This document shows, piece after piece, positions 33,762 to 42,300 of a DNA stretch of 64,000 bases; positions within the stretch are counted from its first letter, which is position 1, and every line of letters begins with the position of its first letter. Below the pieces are notes generated by a model. The model was not told the origin of the DNA. It saw only the letters and a program-made list of their open reading frames with translations, and did not search any database. Source of the stretch: Deltaproteobacteria bacterium (GTDB lineage Bacteria > Myxococcota_A > Polyangia > DRWM01 > JAAZOP01); the NCBI GenBank assembly GCA_016218765.1, contig JACRCZ010000101.1, positions 26,124 through 90,123 on the forward strand, given 5' to 3'. The position numbers were made by a program, and so were the translations under genes.

Positions 33762-34858
33762 AACGGCTTCCAGAGGTACTCGGGACGGTGCTTGTTGGCC
33801 AGGAAGAACGCGACGAGGGTCGGGAGGTAGTCGAGGAGATACGGGCACGAGACGCCGGTGCCTTCGAGCGCCGCGACGGCGTTGCACGTATCGAAGTGGG
33901 CGTCGTGGTTGAAGTAGTCGAGCACCTCGCGGGGAACGCCGAGCAGCTTGCGCACGGCGAGCAGGCGCAGCGGGGCGTCGAGCAGCTCGGCGGGGATCTG
34001 GCCCCACGGTCCGCGAGCGCCGACCAGGCGGACCAGCTCGGCGTAGAGGGTCCGGGCGGTCACCGGATGGGGATCGGCCATGGCGTAGCACTTGCCGGTC
34101 GTGCCGTTCTTCGCCCAGAGCGCCGCGGTGCCGCCGGCGACGTAGTCGATGGGGACGAGGTTCACTTCCGCGGCCGATTCGCCGAGGTAGGGCAGGGGGA
34201 GCTGGAGCAGCTTCAGCTTGTCGATCAGCACCATGCCGAAGTACGGGCCGTCGAACTTCTGCGTCTCCCCGGTCTTCGAGTCGCCGACGGTGATGCCCGG
34301 GCGGATGATGATCGTGGGGATCGCGCCCATCGCCTCGCGCACGAGGCGCTCGGACTCGAACTTGGTCGATTCGTAGTGGTTCTTGAAGCCCGCGCCGGGG
34401 ATCAGCTCGTCCTCGAGGATCGTCCCGGTGCGCCTGCCGGCGACGTAGCACGTGGAGAAGTGGACGAACGATCGGAGCGCCTTGGCGCCGCGGCACAGCT
34501 CGAGGACGTTGCGGGTGCCGTCGACATTGACGCGCGCTGCGACGTCCTCGTGGACGTGCAGATCGTAGATCGCGGCGAGGTGGAAGACGTCGGTGATCCT
34601 GCCCAGCGTCTCGCGCCAGGCGGATTCGTCCAGGCCCAGGCGCGGCCTCGTGATGTCGCCGACGACGACGTCCAGCCGCGAGCCCTTGGCTTCGGGCAGG
34701 GTGCGCAGCGACTCCGTCTCGCGGCGTGCCTGGCCGGCGAAGGAATCGACCACCAGGAACGTGAAATCGGAGCCCGGGGCGCGCGCGAGCATCTCGCGCA
34801 CGAGACGGCGGGCGATGAAGCCGGGGAACCCGGTCAGGAAGACGCTGTGCTTGGCCAT
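33758..34858 (-). CDS. Extended short-chain dehydrogenase/thioester-reductase-like protein
   Basis: NAD(P)-dependent reductase, likely acting on an acyl thioester or a hydroxy/keto group. The 366-residue product has an N-terminal Rossmann motif TGFPGFIARRL, DVFHLAAIYDL, and the active-site YESTKFESERL (YxxxK) with upstream Ser/Thr in FSTCYVAG. Sequence such as IIIRPGITVGDSKTGETQKF and VPIDYVAGG fits the NAD_binding_4 group found in fatty acyl-CoA and carboxylic acid reductases. The C-terminal 80 residues are helical. GGAGGAG lies eight bases before ATG 34858. It begins the operon with an alpha/beta hydrolase and a ThDP enzyme. Confidence 0.8.
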   Translation of the reverse strand: MAKHSVFLTGFPGFIARRLVREMLARAPGSDFTFLVVDSFAGQARRETESLRTLPEAKGSRLDVVVGDITRPRLGLDESAWRETLGRITDVFHLAAIYDLHVHEDVAARVNVDGTRNVLELCRGAKALRSFVHFSTCYVAGRRTGTILEDELIPGAGFKNHYESTKFESERLVREAMGAIPTIIIRPGITVGDSKTGETQKFDGPYFGMVLIDKLKLLQLPLPYLGESAAEVNLVPIDYVAGGTAALWAKNGTTGKCYAMADPHPVTARTLYAELVRLVGARGPWGQIPAELLDAPLRLLAVRKLLGVPREVLDYFNHDAHFDTCNAVAALEGTGVSCPYLLDYLPTLVAFFLANKHRPEYLWKPF

Positions 34859-34959
34859 TTCGTGCTCCTCCCCGCAAGGTCCGCGCTGGGGTCGGCGGCG
34901 GACCCGGCGCGTGCGTGTCTACCTGCCGAGGCGTCGCGTGTCAACCCGTCGGATCGCTT

Positions 34960-35026
34960 CCGAACCGCGGGCTTCAGCCCGCGGCCCGCGCCGCGAGCCA
35001 GCCGCGCCCTGAAGGGCGCGGTTCGG
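34960..35026. repeat. REP-like double-hairpin element
   Basis: Two adjacent perfect hairpins with 9-bp stems and 2-base loops (CCGCGGGCT-TC-AGCCCGCGG and CCGCGCCCT-GA-AGGGCGCGG) are enclosed by complementary ends CCGAACCGCG and CGCGGTTCGG. The whole 67-base unit can fold as a three-way junction. Related copies lie in tandem at 59099-59285. Confidence 0.8.
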
Positions 35027-35060
35027 TTTCGAAGAACCGGCGATTCGTCCGCATCGCGAG

Positions 35061-35089
35061 TTGCACCGCCAGGCGGCATCGCGGATACT
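35061..35089 (+). promoter_or_regulatory. Sigma-70-like promoter of the PPC lipoprotein gene
   Basis: TTGCAC (35061-35066) and GATACT (35084-35089) are separated by 17 bases, about 50 bases before ATG 35138. Confidence 0.4.
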
Positions 35090-35137
35090 CCCGCGGCGCC
35101 GGGCCCGGCGGACGTCGGGACGTGCGGGAGGGACGCG

Positions 35138-37621
35138 ATGAGCGGTCGAATCCTGTCGGTGACGCTCCTGCTTTCGCTCGCGGGCACGGGTTGCGGGGAG
35201 TCCGTCTCGCTGGTCATCGCACCCCTGGACGATCAAGAGGTGCGCGTGGGCGAAACGCTCAACGTCGACATCCCGGTCAGCAATCCGGACGAGGCGTCCC
35301 TGTCGTTCTCGTTCGAGATGCCGGACCTGCCGGCCAGCGGCGCCGAGATCTACGCCTCGGGCACGGCGGGCGGCCGGCTGCGCTGGACACCGCTGGCCTC
35401 GCAGGAAGGCGCCTGGTCGTGCACCGTGCGCGTCTCGGGCGGCGGCGGCAGCGACACCGAGACGTTCGTCATCAACGTCCAGTCGTCGGACTCGGCACCG
35501 GTCTTCATCCAGCCGGGCGCGGGCGGCACCTACGACCTCTCGCGGGAACCGTGCGTCGCGGTGCACGTCGAGGTCAAGGACGACGACTCGCTGCCGGCCG
35601 CGATCCGGATCCTGGAACGCGATCCGCGAATCGACGGGGCCACCCTGAGCACCAACGGCAAGCAGGCGGACTGGAGCTGGTGCCCGACTCCCGCCCAGAT
35701 CGATGCCGCCGATCGCTACACGCTCGGCCTCTCCGCCCAGGACGAATCGCACGCGCTCGTGCCGCACGACTACGTGATCGTGCTGCGCGGCGCCGGCCGC
35801 CCGGACTGCCCCGGCGCCCCGCCCGACATCGTCTCCACCTCGCCGCAGGACACTCTCGTCCGCACCGCCCTCGACTACCGCGTCGATGCCGTCGTGCGCG
35901 ACGACGTGGGCCTCAAGGACCCGCCGATCCTCTACTGGTCGACGGAAGCCCCTTCCGACCCCGCCCATCCCGACGTGACGGCGTTCCGCCAGCTCGTCTT
36001 CGTCTCCGACGGCGGCGACGCGTACCACGCCGCGATCCCGAACCTCGGCGTCCCGCCCGGCGAGGAGCGGACGATCCACTACGTCGTCTCGGCCACCGAC
36101 AACGACGATACCGAGGGCGCCGGTTGCGACCACCAGACGGACTCGCCGCTGCGCTCGTTCCGCGTCGCCGAAGGCTCGGGCGAGGTCGCCGGGTACTGCG
36201 AGGCGTGCAGCGCGAGCAGCCAGTGCGACTCGCGGGTCTGCGCCGCGGGCGCGTCGCGCTTCTGCGCGGCGGATTGCGCCGCCTGCCCCGCGACCGCGAC
36301 GTGCGGGCCGGTGACGACCGTCGAGGGCGGCGTGGTCGACGCCTGCGTCCCCGCGGGGCTCGATTGCCGCGGCGGCGGCTCGTGCACCGACGACGCGTAC
36401 GAGGACAACGACTCGCGCGTCGCCGCGGCGATGATCGCGGCCGATCTCTACACCGGCCTGCAGGTCTGCTCCGGCGACGAGGACTTCTACTCCGTGGACC
36501 TGGGAGCCGGCTCGCTCGACGTCACGATCGACGGCTGGGACGCCGCCTCCGCGGACATCGACCTGCAGCTCCTGCGCGCCGACGGCACGCCGCTGCGCAG
36601 CTCCGCCGGGATCGGATCGTCGGAGAACGTCGCCCTCTGCGTCGCCGGTGGTGCCACCATCGTCCGCGTGTACGGCGTCGCGGGCGACTCCGGACCCTAC
36701 AGCCTGCTGGTCGACCACCTCCCCGGCTCGTGCTGTACCGACGACGCGCTCGAGAACAACGACTCCTGGAGCGACGCCACCCCGCTGCTCGTCCCCGGCG
36801 ACACGCTCGACGGGCAGGTCTGTGCCGCCGACGAGGACTGGTTCGTGTTCTCCGGCGAGGCCGGACGGCGAGCCAGCGTGGACCTCCTGATCGACGGCAC
36901 CGGCGACCTGGACCTGGAGCTCTACGACCGCGACGGCATGCGCCGCCTGGCCTCGTCCGCGGGGACGGGCACGAGCGAGCATGCCGAGGCGGATCTGGCG
37001 GCGACCGACGACTACTACGTCCGCGTCTTCGGCTACCGCGGCGCGGAGGACTCGTACCTGGTTTCGTACGAGCTGATCGGGAGCGCGGGGTGTTCGGACA
37101 GCCTGTCGTGCCCCGCGGGAACCGTGTGCGACGGCACGGCGTGCGTCGATGATGCCTGCACTCCGGGCGCCTCGACCTGCCCGGCAGGAACGTTCTGCCC
37201 CGACGCCGGCGGCGGGGGCGGGTCGAGCGACTGCGTCGACCCGTGCGGAAGCTCGTCGGAGTGCCGGGCCGGCTACGCGTGCAAGACGTTCGCCGAGGGC
37301 GGGGGCTGCGGCGCCGCGGGTGCGGGACTGGACGGCGATCCGTGCGCCTCGTTCCGCAACTGCGCCGGCTCCCGCGTCTGTCTGGACTGGGCCGGCGGCT
37401 ACTGCGCCGTCGATGGCTGCACGGGCGCCGCGGACTGCCCGAGCGGCTCGCGGTGCATCGATGCCGGCGGCGCTCTCGGCACCTGCGTCGAGGACTGCAT
37501 GGCGAGCGACGACCTGTGCCGGCTGGCCGAGGGCCACGTCTGCGACTGCGCCGTCGATTGGGAGGGCTCATGGCAGTGGGTCTGCCTGGCGCCGGGCGTC
37601 TACGCGCCGGCCTGCTTCTAG
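35138..37621 (+). CDS. Secreted lipoprotein with PPC domains and Cys-rich modules
   Basis: Large surface lipoprotein of unknown function. The 827-residue product has a lipoprotein signal (LLSLAGTGC), an Ig-like/cadherin-like beta region to about 350, a Cys-rich segment (CEACSASSQCDSRVC), then two bacterial pre-peptidase C-terminal-like domains. The first starts near 420 (AYEDNDSRVAAA) and the second near 535 (ALENNDSWSDATPLL...DEDWFVFSG...LDLELYDRDG). The last 150 residues are rich in disulfide-type cysteines (CPAGTFCPD, CRAGYACK, CPSGSRCID). PPC domains usually accompany secreted peptidases. GGAGG precedes ATG 35138. The downstream metzincin-like gene starts inside its last 52 bases. Confidence 0.8.
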   Translation: MSGRILSVTLLLSLAGTGCGESVSLVIAPLDDQEVRVGETLNVDIPVSNPDEASLSFSFEMPDLPASGAEIYASGTAGGRLRWTPLASQEGAWSCTVRVSGGGGSDTETFVINVQSSDSAPVFIQPGAGGTYDLSREPCVAVHVEVKDDDSLPAAIRILERDPRIDGATLSTNGKQADWSWCPTPAQIDAADRYTLGLSAQDESHALVPHDYVIVLRGAGRPDCPGAPPDIVSTSPQDTLVRTALDYRVDAVVRDDVGLKDPPILYWSTEAPSDPAHPDVTAFRQLVFVSDGGDAYHAAIPNLGVPPGEERTIHYVVSATDNDDTEGAGCDHQTDSPLRSFRVAEGSGEVAGYCEACSASSQCDSRVCAAGASRFCAADCAACPATATCGPVTTVEGGVVDACVPAGLDCRGGGSCTDDAYEDNDSRVAAAMIAADLYTGLQVCSGDEDFYSVDLGAGSLDVTIDGWDAASADIDLQLLRADGTPLRSSAGIGSSENVALCVAGGATIVRVYGVAGDSGPYSLLVDHLPGSCCTDDALENNDSWSDATPLLVPGDTLDGQVCAADEDWFVFSGEAGRRASVDLLIDGTGDLDLELYDRDGMRRLASSAGTGTSEHAEADLAATDDYYVRVFGYRGAEDSYLVSYELIGSAGCSDSLSCPAGTVCDGTACVDDACTPGASTCPAGTFCPDAGGGGGSSDCVDPCGSSSECRAGYACKTFAEGGGCGAAGAGLDGDPCASFRNCAGSRVCLDWAGGYCAVDGCTGAADCPSGSRCIDAGGALGTCVEDCMASDDLCRLAEGHVCDCAVDWEGSWQWVCLAPGVYAPACF

Positions 37622-39474
37622 GCGCACTCATCCTGACCGGCTGCCCGTCCGACGACGACGGCGGGCCGGACTGGTGTGCGGGCGGGCCGTCCGTCACCGC
37701 GGTGTCGTTCGCGCCGACCATCGTCCCGGGCTCGCGCTTCGAGATCTCGGGAACCGGGTTCGACGCATCCTGCGGCGGGCTGACGGTGTTCTTCCGCGGC
37801 AGCTTCGAAGGCCGGAACGTCGAGGCGGAGGCCCTGGCGGACGTGATCTCGACGGCGGAGGTCCGGTACGAGGCGGGTCCCGAGCTGCTCGGGAGCCTGG
37901 GCGGCGACGCGGGGCGGTTCGTCGGCGAGCTGGGAGTGCGCCGGCGCGACGAAGGGGGGGCCACGCGCGAGGCGGCGGTCCCCGTCGCGTTCGACGTCGC
38001 CGCGCACCTCGTCCCGTCGGCCGGAAACGCCACGCCGGAGTCGGTCACGCTCAACGCGGTCGTCGTGGTCGCCGGCAGCGGGTTCCTCGAGGGGGCCGAG
38101 GGGACGAGCGAGGTCGTCCTGGACGGGACGTTCCGGGTCGACGGCGGGGGCACGCGGTCCGTCACCGCCGTGCGGCTTCCGGCGGAACCGCTCGAGGCGC
38201 ACGACCGGACGCGCGCGGCGTTCCCTTTCGCGCCGGCAATCGCCGGGATCCTCCCGGGCGCGTTCACGGGGACGCTCGTGATCGAGAACCGCCACGGGGA
38301 CGGGACGGTGACGGCGAGCGCGCCGCTGCCGGTGACGTTCACGCTCGGGGCGTCGTTCGTGACCGATGTCGTGCCCCGCAATCCGACGCTGGGCGCCATC
38401 GCGACGATCACGGGCGCGGGATTCATCGGCGGCGCGGCCGATCAAACGCTGACGATCCGGCTGGACGGCACGGCCACGCCGCGCGGCGGGAGCCCGGCCG
38501 TCGTGAGCGGCCTGGAGCTGGTGCCGGTGTTCGTCGACGGCGGGCGGGCGGAATACACGATCGTGCCGGTGCGCCGCGGCGACGTGCTGGTCGCCGAGGA
38601 TTTCGACTTCTCGTGGGGGACGTTCGCCGGGACGGCGACGCCCGTGCTGCGCTACGGTGCGGAGCTGGCGGAAGGGCTGCCGACATCGATCGACCTTGCG
38701 ATCGGCCCGACGCGGCAGGTGGTGTTCGTCTCGTTCCTCGCCGGGTTCTCGGACGCGTTGCGCGACTTCGGCCTGCGGGCGGTGGAGGCGGAGGTACGGT
38801 CCCGGGTCCTGGACAAGTTCCGCCGTGTCTACGACGGGATCAACCTCGACGTGCGCGCCGAGCGGCCGGAGGACTACTACCCCGGCGGCTACGCGGTGGT
38901 GGAAATCGGTGGCCCCGACCCCAACGGCCGCGGATTGTTCGGCTACGACAACACGCCGGGAAAAGACGCCGGAAACCTGCGGCTGCATGACCACGTGGGC
39001 GGAGCGAACGCCGAGGTGCAGGAGGACGGCTACGCCGGGTTCGGCGGGGTCTTCGTCCGCTCGTTCCTCTGCTGGTCGTCGCACCGGCCGGACGACCTCG
39101 TCTGCCCGGACGGCGTGGCCGACCCGGACTTCGATCGGGTCTTCGACCCCGTGCGCTCGCGGGAGGTCGTCGCGGGCGAGTCCCCCGCCGGCCCGGACGC
39201 GGCGCGCGCGGCCGCGATCGAGGCGGCCGTCTCCGCGCTGGGCAACCTGGTGGGCGACACCGCGGCCCACGAGTTCGGGCACAGCCTGGGCATGGCCAAC
39301 CCCTACGGGCCTTCGGACGCCGTGCACCACGAGCCGCCCGCGGACGGCTGCCTCATGGACAGCGGCTCCTACCGGCCGTTCGCCGAGCGGGCCGAGCTGG
39401 CGGGCACGACGCCCGGGGGATGGTGCGGGGAGGAACGAGGGTACCTGGAGGCGATCCTGCCGGTGGGGCCTTGA
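37570..39474 (+). CDS. Secreted lipoprotein with IPT/TIG-like domains and a metzincin-like HEFGH motif
   Basis: Probable zinc metallopeptidase or a degenerate relative. The 634-residue product has a lipoprotein signal (GALILTGC), several IPT/TIG-like Ig domains (VTAVSFAPTIVPGSRFEISGTGF and VTDVVPRNPTLGAIATITGAGF), and a C-terminal domain with HEFGHSLGMAN at about 567-577 and a possible Met-turn CLMDSG some 25 residues later. This resembles HEXXHXXGXX(H/D) metzincins, with Asn where the third ligand is expected. ATG 37570 has GGAGG upstream and lies 52 bases inside the preceding gene, so translation is probably coupled. Catalysis is unproven because the third ligand differs. Confidence 0.72.
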   Translation: MAVGLPGAGRLRAGLLLGALILTGCPSDDDGGPDWCAGGPSVTAVSFAPTIVPGSRFEISGTGFDASCGGLTVFFRGSFEGRNVEAEALADVISTAEVRYEAGPELLGSLGGDAGRFVGELGVRRRDEGGATREAAVPVAFDVAAHLVPSAGNATPESVTLNAVVVVAGSGFLEGAEGTSEVVLDGTFRVDGGGTRSVTAVRLPAEPLEAHDRTRAAFPFAPAIAGILPGAFTGTLVIENRHGDGTVTASAPLPVTFTLGASFVTDVVPRNPTLGAIATITGAGFIGGAADQTLTIRLDGTATPRGGSPAVVSGLELVPVFVDGGRAEYTIVPVRRGDVLVAEDFDFSWGTFAGTATPVLRYGAELAEGLPTSIDLAIGPTRQVVFVSFLAGFSDALRDFGLRAVEAEVRSRVLDKFRRVYDGINLDVRAERPEDYYPGGYAVVEIGGPDPNGRGLFGYDNTPGKDAGNLRLHDHVGGANAEVQEDGYAGFGGVFVRSFLCWSSHRPDDLVCPDGVADPDFDRVFDPVRSREVVAGESPAGPDAARAAAIEAAVSALGNLVGDTAAHEFGHSLGMANPYGPSDAVHHEPPADGCLMDSGSYRPFAERAELAGTTPGGWCGEERGYLEAILPVGP

Positions 39475-39606
39475 GGAACGGGGAATGGGAACTAGGAACT
39501 AGGAACTAGGAACACGGAACTAGGAACACGGAACTAGGAACTAGGAACACGGAACTAGGAACTAGGAACACGGAACTAGGAACTAGGAACGGGGAACGGG
39601 GAACGG
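39475..39606 (+). repeat. Heptamer tandem array (GGAACTA family), about 19 units
   Basis: An almost unbroken array of 7-base units: GGAACTA, GGAACAC and GGAACGG variants. GGAACAC recurs in a near-regular 21-base pattern with two GGAACTA units. It begins at the stop codon of the metzincin-like gene and ends just before the proC ribosome-binding site. One unit is only 6 bases long. Confidence 0.9.
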
Positions 39607-39629
39607 GGATCAGGAAGGTGGGAGGCGCG

Positions 39630-40463
39630 ATGGAGCGGATTGCGATCATCGGGACAGGGAACATGGGGACGGCGTTCCTGGCGGGGCTCGTCGGGAGCGG
39701 CTACCCCAAGGGGCGGGTGACGGCGACCGACGTGCGCCCGGAGCGGCTGGCCGAGGTCCGGGCGAAGTACGGCGTGCGGGTGGGGCGGGACAACGTCGCG
39801 GCGGTGCACGCGGCGAGCACGGTCGTGCTGGCGGTCAAGCCGCAGGTCATGCGCGCCACGCTGGAGGCGATCGCGCCGGCGACGACACACCGGCCGCTGG
39901 TGATCTCGTTCGCGGCCGGCGTTCCGCTCGCCGCGATCGAACAGCTCCTGGCGCCGGGAACGCCGGTCATCCGCGCGATGCCGAACCTGCCGGCCGAGGT
40001 GGGCGGGGGTGCGACGGCGGTGGCGCCGGGGCGTCGCGCGGGTCGCGGCGCGGTGCGGCGCGCGCGCACACTTCTGGAACGCGTGGGCGTGGTGGTCGAG
40101 GTGGCCGAGGACCAGATGGACGCGGTCACCGGGCTGTCGGGCACGGGCCCGATGTACGTCTTCATCATCATCGAGGCCCTGGCCGACGCGGGCGTGCGGG
40201 TGGGACTGCACCGCGAGACCGCGATGAAGCTGGCGCTGCAGACGGTGTTGGGCGCCGCCGAGCTGGTGCGCCGCTCGGGCCGCCACCCGATCTACCTCAA
40301 GGACCTCGTCACGTCGCCCGGCGGCACCGCCATCGCCGCCCTGCACTCGCTGGAGCGCACGGGCATGCGGGCCGTGCTCATGGACGCGGTGCAGGCCGCG
40401 ACCGAGCGCTCGGCCGAGCTGGGGAAGATCATCTCGCAGCGGATGAACGACGCGAAGCCGTAG
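39630..40463 (+). CDS. proC: Pyrroline-5-carboxylate reductase
   Basis: Final step of proline synthesis: NAD(P)H-dependent reduction of pyrroline-5-carboxylate. The 277-residue product has the N-terminal Rossmann motif IIGTGNMGTAFLAGL, VVLAVKPQVM, VIRAMPNLPAEVGGG and the C-terminal dimerisation and active-site region TGLSGTGPMYVFIIIEALADAGV with DLVTSPGGTAIAALHSLE. Length and motif order are typical. ATG 39630 has GGAGG six bases upstream, right after the heptamer array. It is a housekeeping gene among secreted-protein genes and converges on the P-domain protein gene with 15 bases between. Confidence 0.95.
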   Translation: MERIAIIGTGNMGTAFLAGLVGSGYPKGRVTATDVRPERLAEVRAKYGVRVGRDNVAAVHAASTVVLAVKPQVMRATLEAIAPATTHRPLVISFAAGVPLAAIEQLLAPGTPVIRAMPNLPAEVGGGATAVAPGRRAGRGAVRRARTLLERVGVVVEVAEDQMDAVTGLSGTGPMYVFIIIEALADAGVRVGLHRETAMKLALQTVLGAAELVRRSGRHPIYLKDLVTSPGGTAIAALHSLERTGMRAVLMDAVQAATERSAELGKIISQRMNDAKP

Positions 40464-40478
40464 GGCCGGGCGGGGAGG

Positions 40479-40625
40479 CTAGGGCACGAGGGTCAGCGAC
40501 CAGGAATTCAGGGTCCCGACGTCGGCGGCGGCGGTGTCGGCGACGTGGAGGAACCACGAGCCGGCGGCGTCCTGCCCGAGCAGCCGGGAGTCGGTCACCT
40601 CGAACTCGCGGACGATGTCGTCCTC
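40479..40625 (-). other. In-frame continuation of the P domain beyond a TAG
   Basis: After the TAG at 40628-40626 the reading frame stays open for 48 codons to a second TAG at 40481-40479. It encodes EDDIVREFEVTDS, GSWFLHVADTAA and GTLNSWSLTL, the missing second half of a proprotein-convertase P domain. The intact frame would run from 42275 to 40479. Confidence 0.7.
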
Positions 40626-42275
40626 CTAGTTGTCGCGGTCCGTCTCCTGCAGCGGAAGCTCGATCGTGCCGCGGCGCAGGACCAGGTTGAGGTCGCCGAT
40701 GTACGGGTGGGTGATGTTGACGCCGACGGTGATGCGCGAGGGAACGACGGGGGCGGTGACGACCAGCTCGCTGTCGATGCCGGCGGCGACGTCGTCGGGA
40801 ATCGGGATCGCGGTGCCCATGGCGTAGCGGGCGCCTTCGGAACCCGGACGCGCCTCGGGGTCGTAGCGGTTGTTGCGCACGCCCGAGACGCCGATGATCT
40901 CGTGGGTCTCCGTGTTCCAGGAGCGGAAGATGTCCACCGCGTGCTCGTTCATCGCCGCGACCACGTTGAACCAGGTGTAGAAGCGGCGCCCGTCCTTCCC
41001 GCCCGTCTCGACGCCCGCCAGGAGGTTGGTCAGGAGGATGCGGGAGAACTCGGCCATGTTGTGGAACCAGCCGGACTGCGTGTCGTTGACGACGTCCGCC
41101 AGGTCCCAGCCGAAGGCGTCGCCCGCCGTCTTCCGGCACTCGAAGATCTGCCGCGTGTAGTACTCGTACGACCAGCACGAGCTCATGAAGAACACCTGGT
41201 AGGTGTCGGCGGGGTAGACGGAGCAGTCGCGGAGCACGTTGAGCGACCCGTAGAACGAGTGCCCGTTGTACATCACGACCTCGTGCCCCGCGATGCCGGC
41301 GCGGAACACCGCGTCGCTGTCGGCGGCGTCGTGCATGTCCCGGGGCGACACGAGATCGATCAGCTCCTCGATGCCTCCCTTGACCCGGCGGAAGCGCTCG
41401 CCCGGCGTCAGCTCGCCGGTCTTGGAGAAGCCGCGCGAGGTCAGCTCGCCGCGGAACTGGCGCCACTCGCGCACCCCCCAGTCGGAATCCGAGACCGTGG
41501 CTTCGTGCTCCGAGGCGTTGAACACGACGAACACGGTGAGCTTGTTGTCCGCGCGCAGGCGATCGTATTCCGGGTAGGTGGTCTGCGCGGGAGGGGCCAG
41601 CGAGGAGACCGTGAACGTCGCGTCGACCAGCGATAGATCGCAGCCGGCCTTGGCGGGGTCGAAGTAGTAGAAGTAGTTGTAGTCCGCGAGGCCGCCGGCG
41701 TCGAAGCCCGTCGCGCAGCGCTCCGCGGCCCGCGCGAAGACGTTGCGCGGGTCGGCCGGCAGCCGCAGCGCGGTCGCCGGAGAGGCCAGGATCTGCTCGA
41801 TCGACAGCCCCGCCTTCTCCAGCTCCTCGTGCGAGACCACCGATTCCAGCCGCACCTTGTAGCCGACCCGGATCGTCGTCCCATCCAGCACGATCTCGGT
41901 CGCCTCGACGCGGTCCGTGTACAGGTTCATGTGCAGCTTCTCGGTGTTGAGCCGGTTCTTCGAGAATTTCACCTGGTCCATGACCAGGTTCTTCACCTCG
42001 TACGGCGTCGTCTGCAGCCGCGCGAGGTATTCGGACCGCTCGGCCTCGCCCAGCGTCGACACGTCGAGCAGCACCTGTCCGGCGAACTCGCCCTCCAACT
42101 CGGTGGCGAGCGTCGAGAGGTAGCCGGTGTCGGCCTTGCCGTCGGTCTCGGAGACCAGGTCGTCCCCCTCGGGGGGCAGCTCCGGCTCGCCGAACTGCGC
42201 GACGTCCTCGGCGCAGCCCAGGCCGAGGGCAAGGGCGAGGGGAGCAGCGAGCGCGATGCGGGTGGGGAGCGTCAT
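40626..42275 (-). CDS. Lipoprotein with caspase-like His/Cys dyad and a P domain truncated by TAG
   Basis: Probable secreted protease of clan-CD type or a related hydrolase. The 549-residue product has a lipoprotein signal (ALALGLGC), a tether, a domain of unknown type, then MYNGHSFYGS (His near 337) and VFFMSSCWSYEYY (Cys near 367), the spacing and beta-strand context expected for a caspase/gingipain-like dyad. The C-terminus begins a proprotein-convertase P domain (RITVGVNITHPYIGDLNLVL) but stops in the middle at TAG 40628-40626. The rest of the domain continues in frame to 40479. GGGAGG precedes ATG 42275. It follows the MopE-like gene by 25 bases in the same direction. Family assignment is from motifs only. 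Confidence 0.7.
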   Translation of the reverse strand: MTLPTRIALAAPLALALGLGCAEDVAQFGEPELPPEGDDLVSETDGKADTGYLSTLATELEGEFAGQVLLDVSTLGEAERSEYLARLQTTPYEVKNLVMDQVKFSKNRLNTEKLHMNLYTDRVEATEIVLDGTTIRVGYKVRLESVVSHEELEKAGLSIEQILASPATALRLPADPRNVFARAAERCATGFDAGGLADYNYFYYFDPAKAGCDLSLVDATFTVSSLAPPAQTTYPEYDRLRADNKLTVFVVFNASEHEATVSDSDWGVREWRQFRGELTSRGFSKTGELTPGERFRRVKGGIEELIDLVSPRDMHDAADSDAVFRAGIAGHEVVMYNGHSFYGSLNVLRDCSVYPADTYQVFFMSSCWSYEYYTRQIFECRKTAGDAFGWDLADVVNDTQSGWFHNMAEFSRILLTNLLAGVETGGKDGRRFYTWFNVVAAMNEHAVDIFRSWNTETHEIIGVSGVRNNRYDPEARPGSEGARYAMGTAIPIPDDVAAGIDSELVVTAPVVPSRITVGVNITHPYIGDLNLVLRRGTIELPLQETDRDN

Positions 42276-42300
42276 GGCGGGTTCCTCCCGGACGGCGGGC

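Noticed and set aside
31165..34858. Olefin (Ole) biosynthesis genes, suggested by an alpha/beta hydrolase beside a reductase
   Set aside because: OleA thiolase and OleC ligase are absent, the third gene is a ThDP enzyme, and the reductase looks like the thioester-reductase group.
39475..39606. CRISPR-like repeat array
   Set aside because: Units are 7 bases without spacers; this is a simple tandem repeat, and no cas gene is nearby.
28505..40628. Genome-wide reassignment of TAG as a sense codon
   Set aside because: Many intact genes here (pstS, the small DsrC homologue, cupin, proC, pckG) end in TAG at the expected length, so at most the two interrupted genes could be special.
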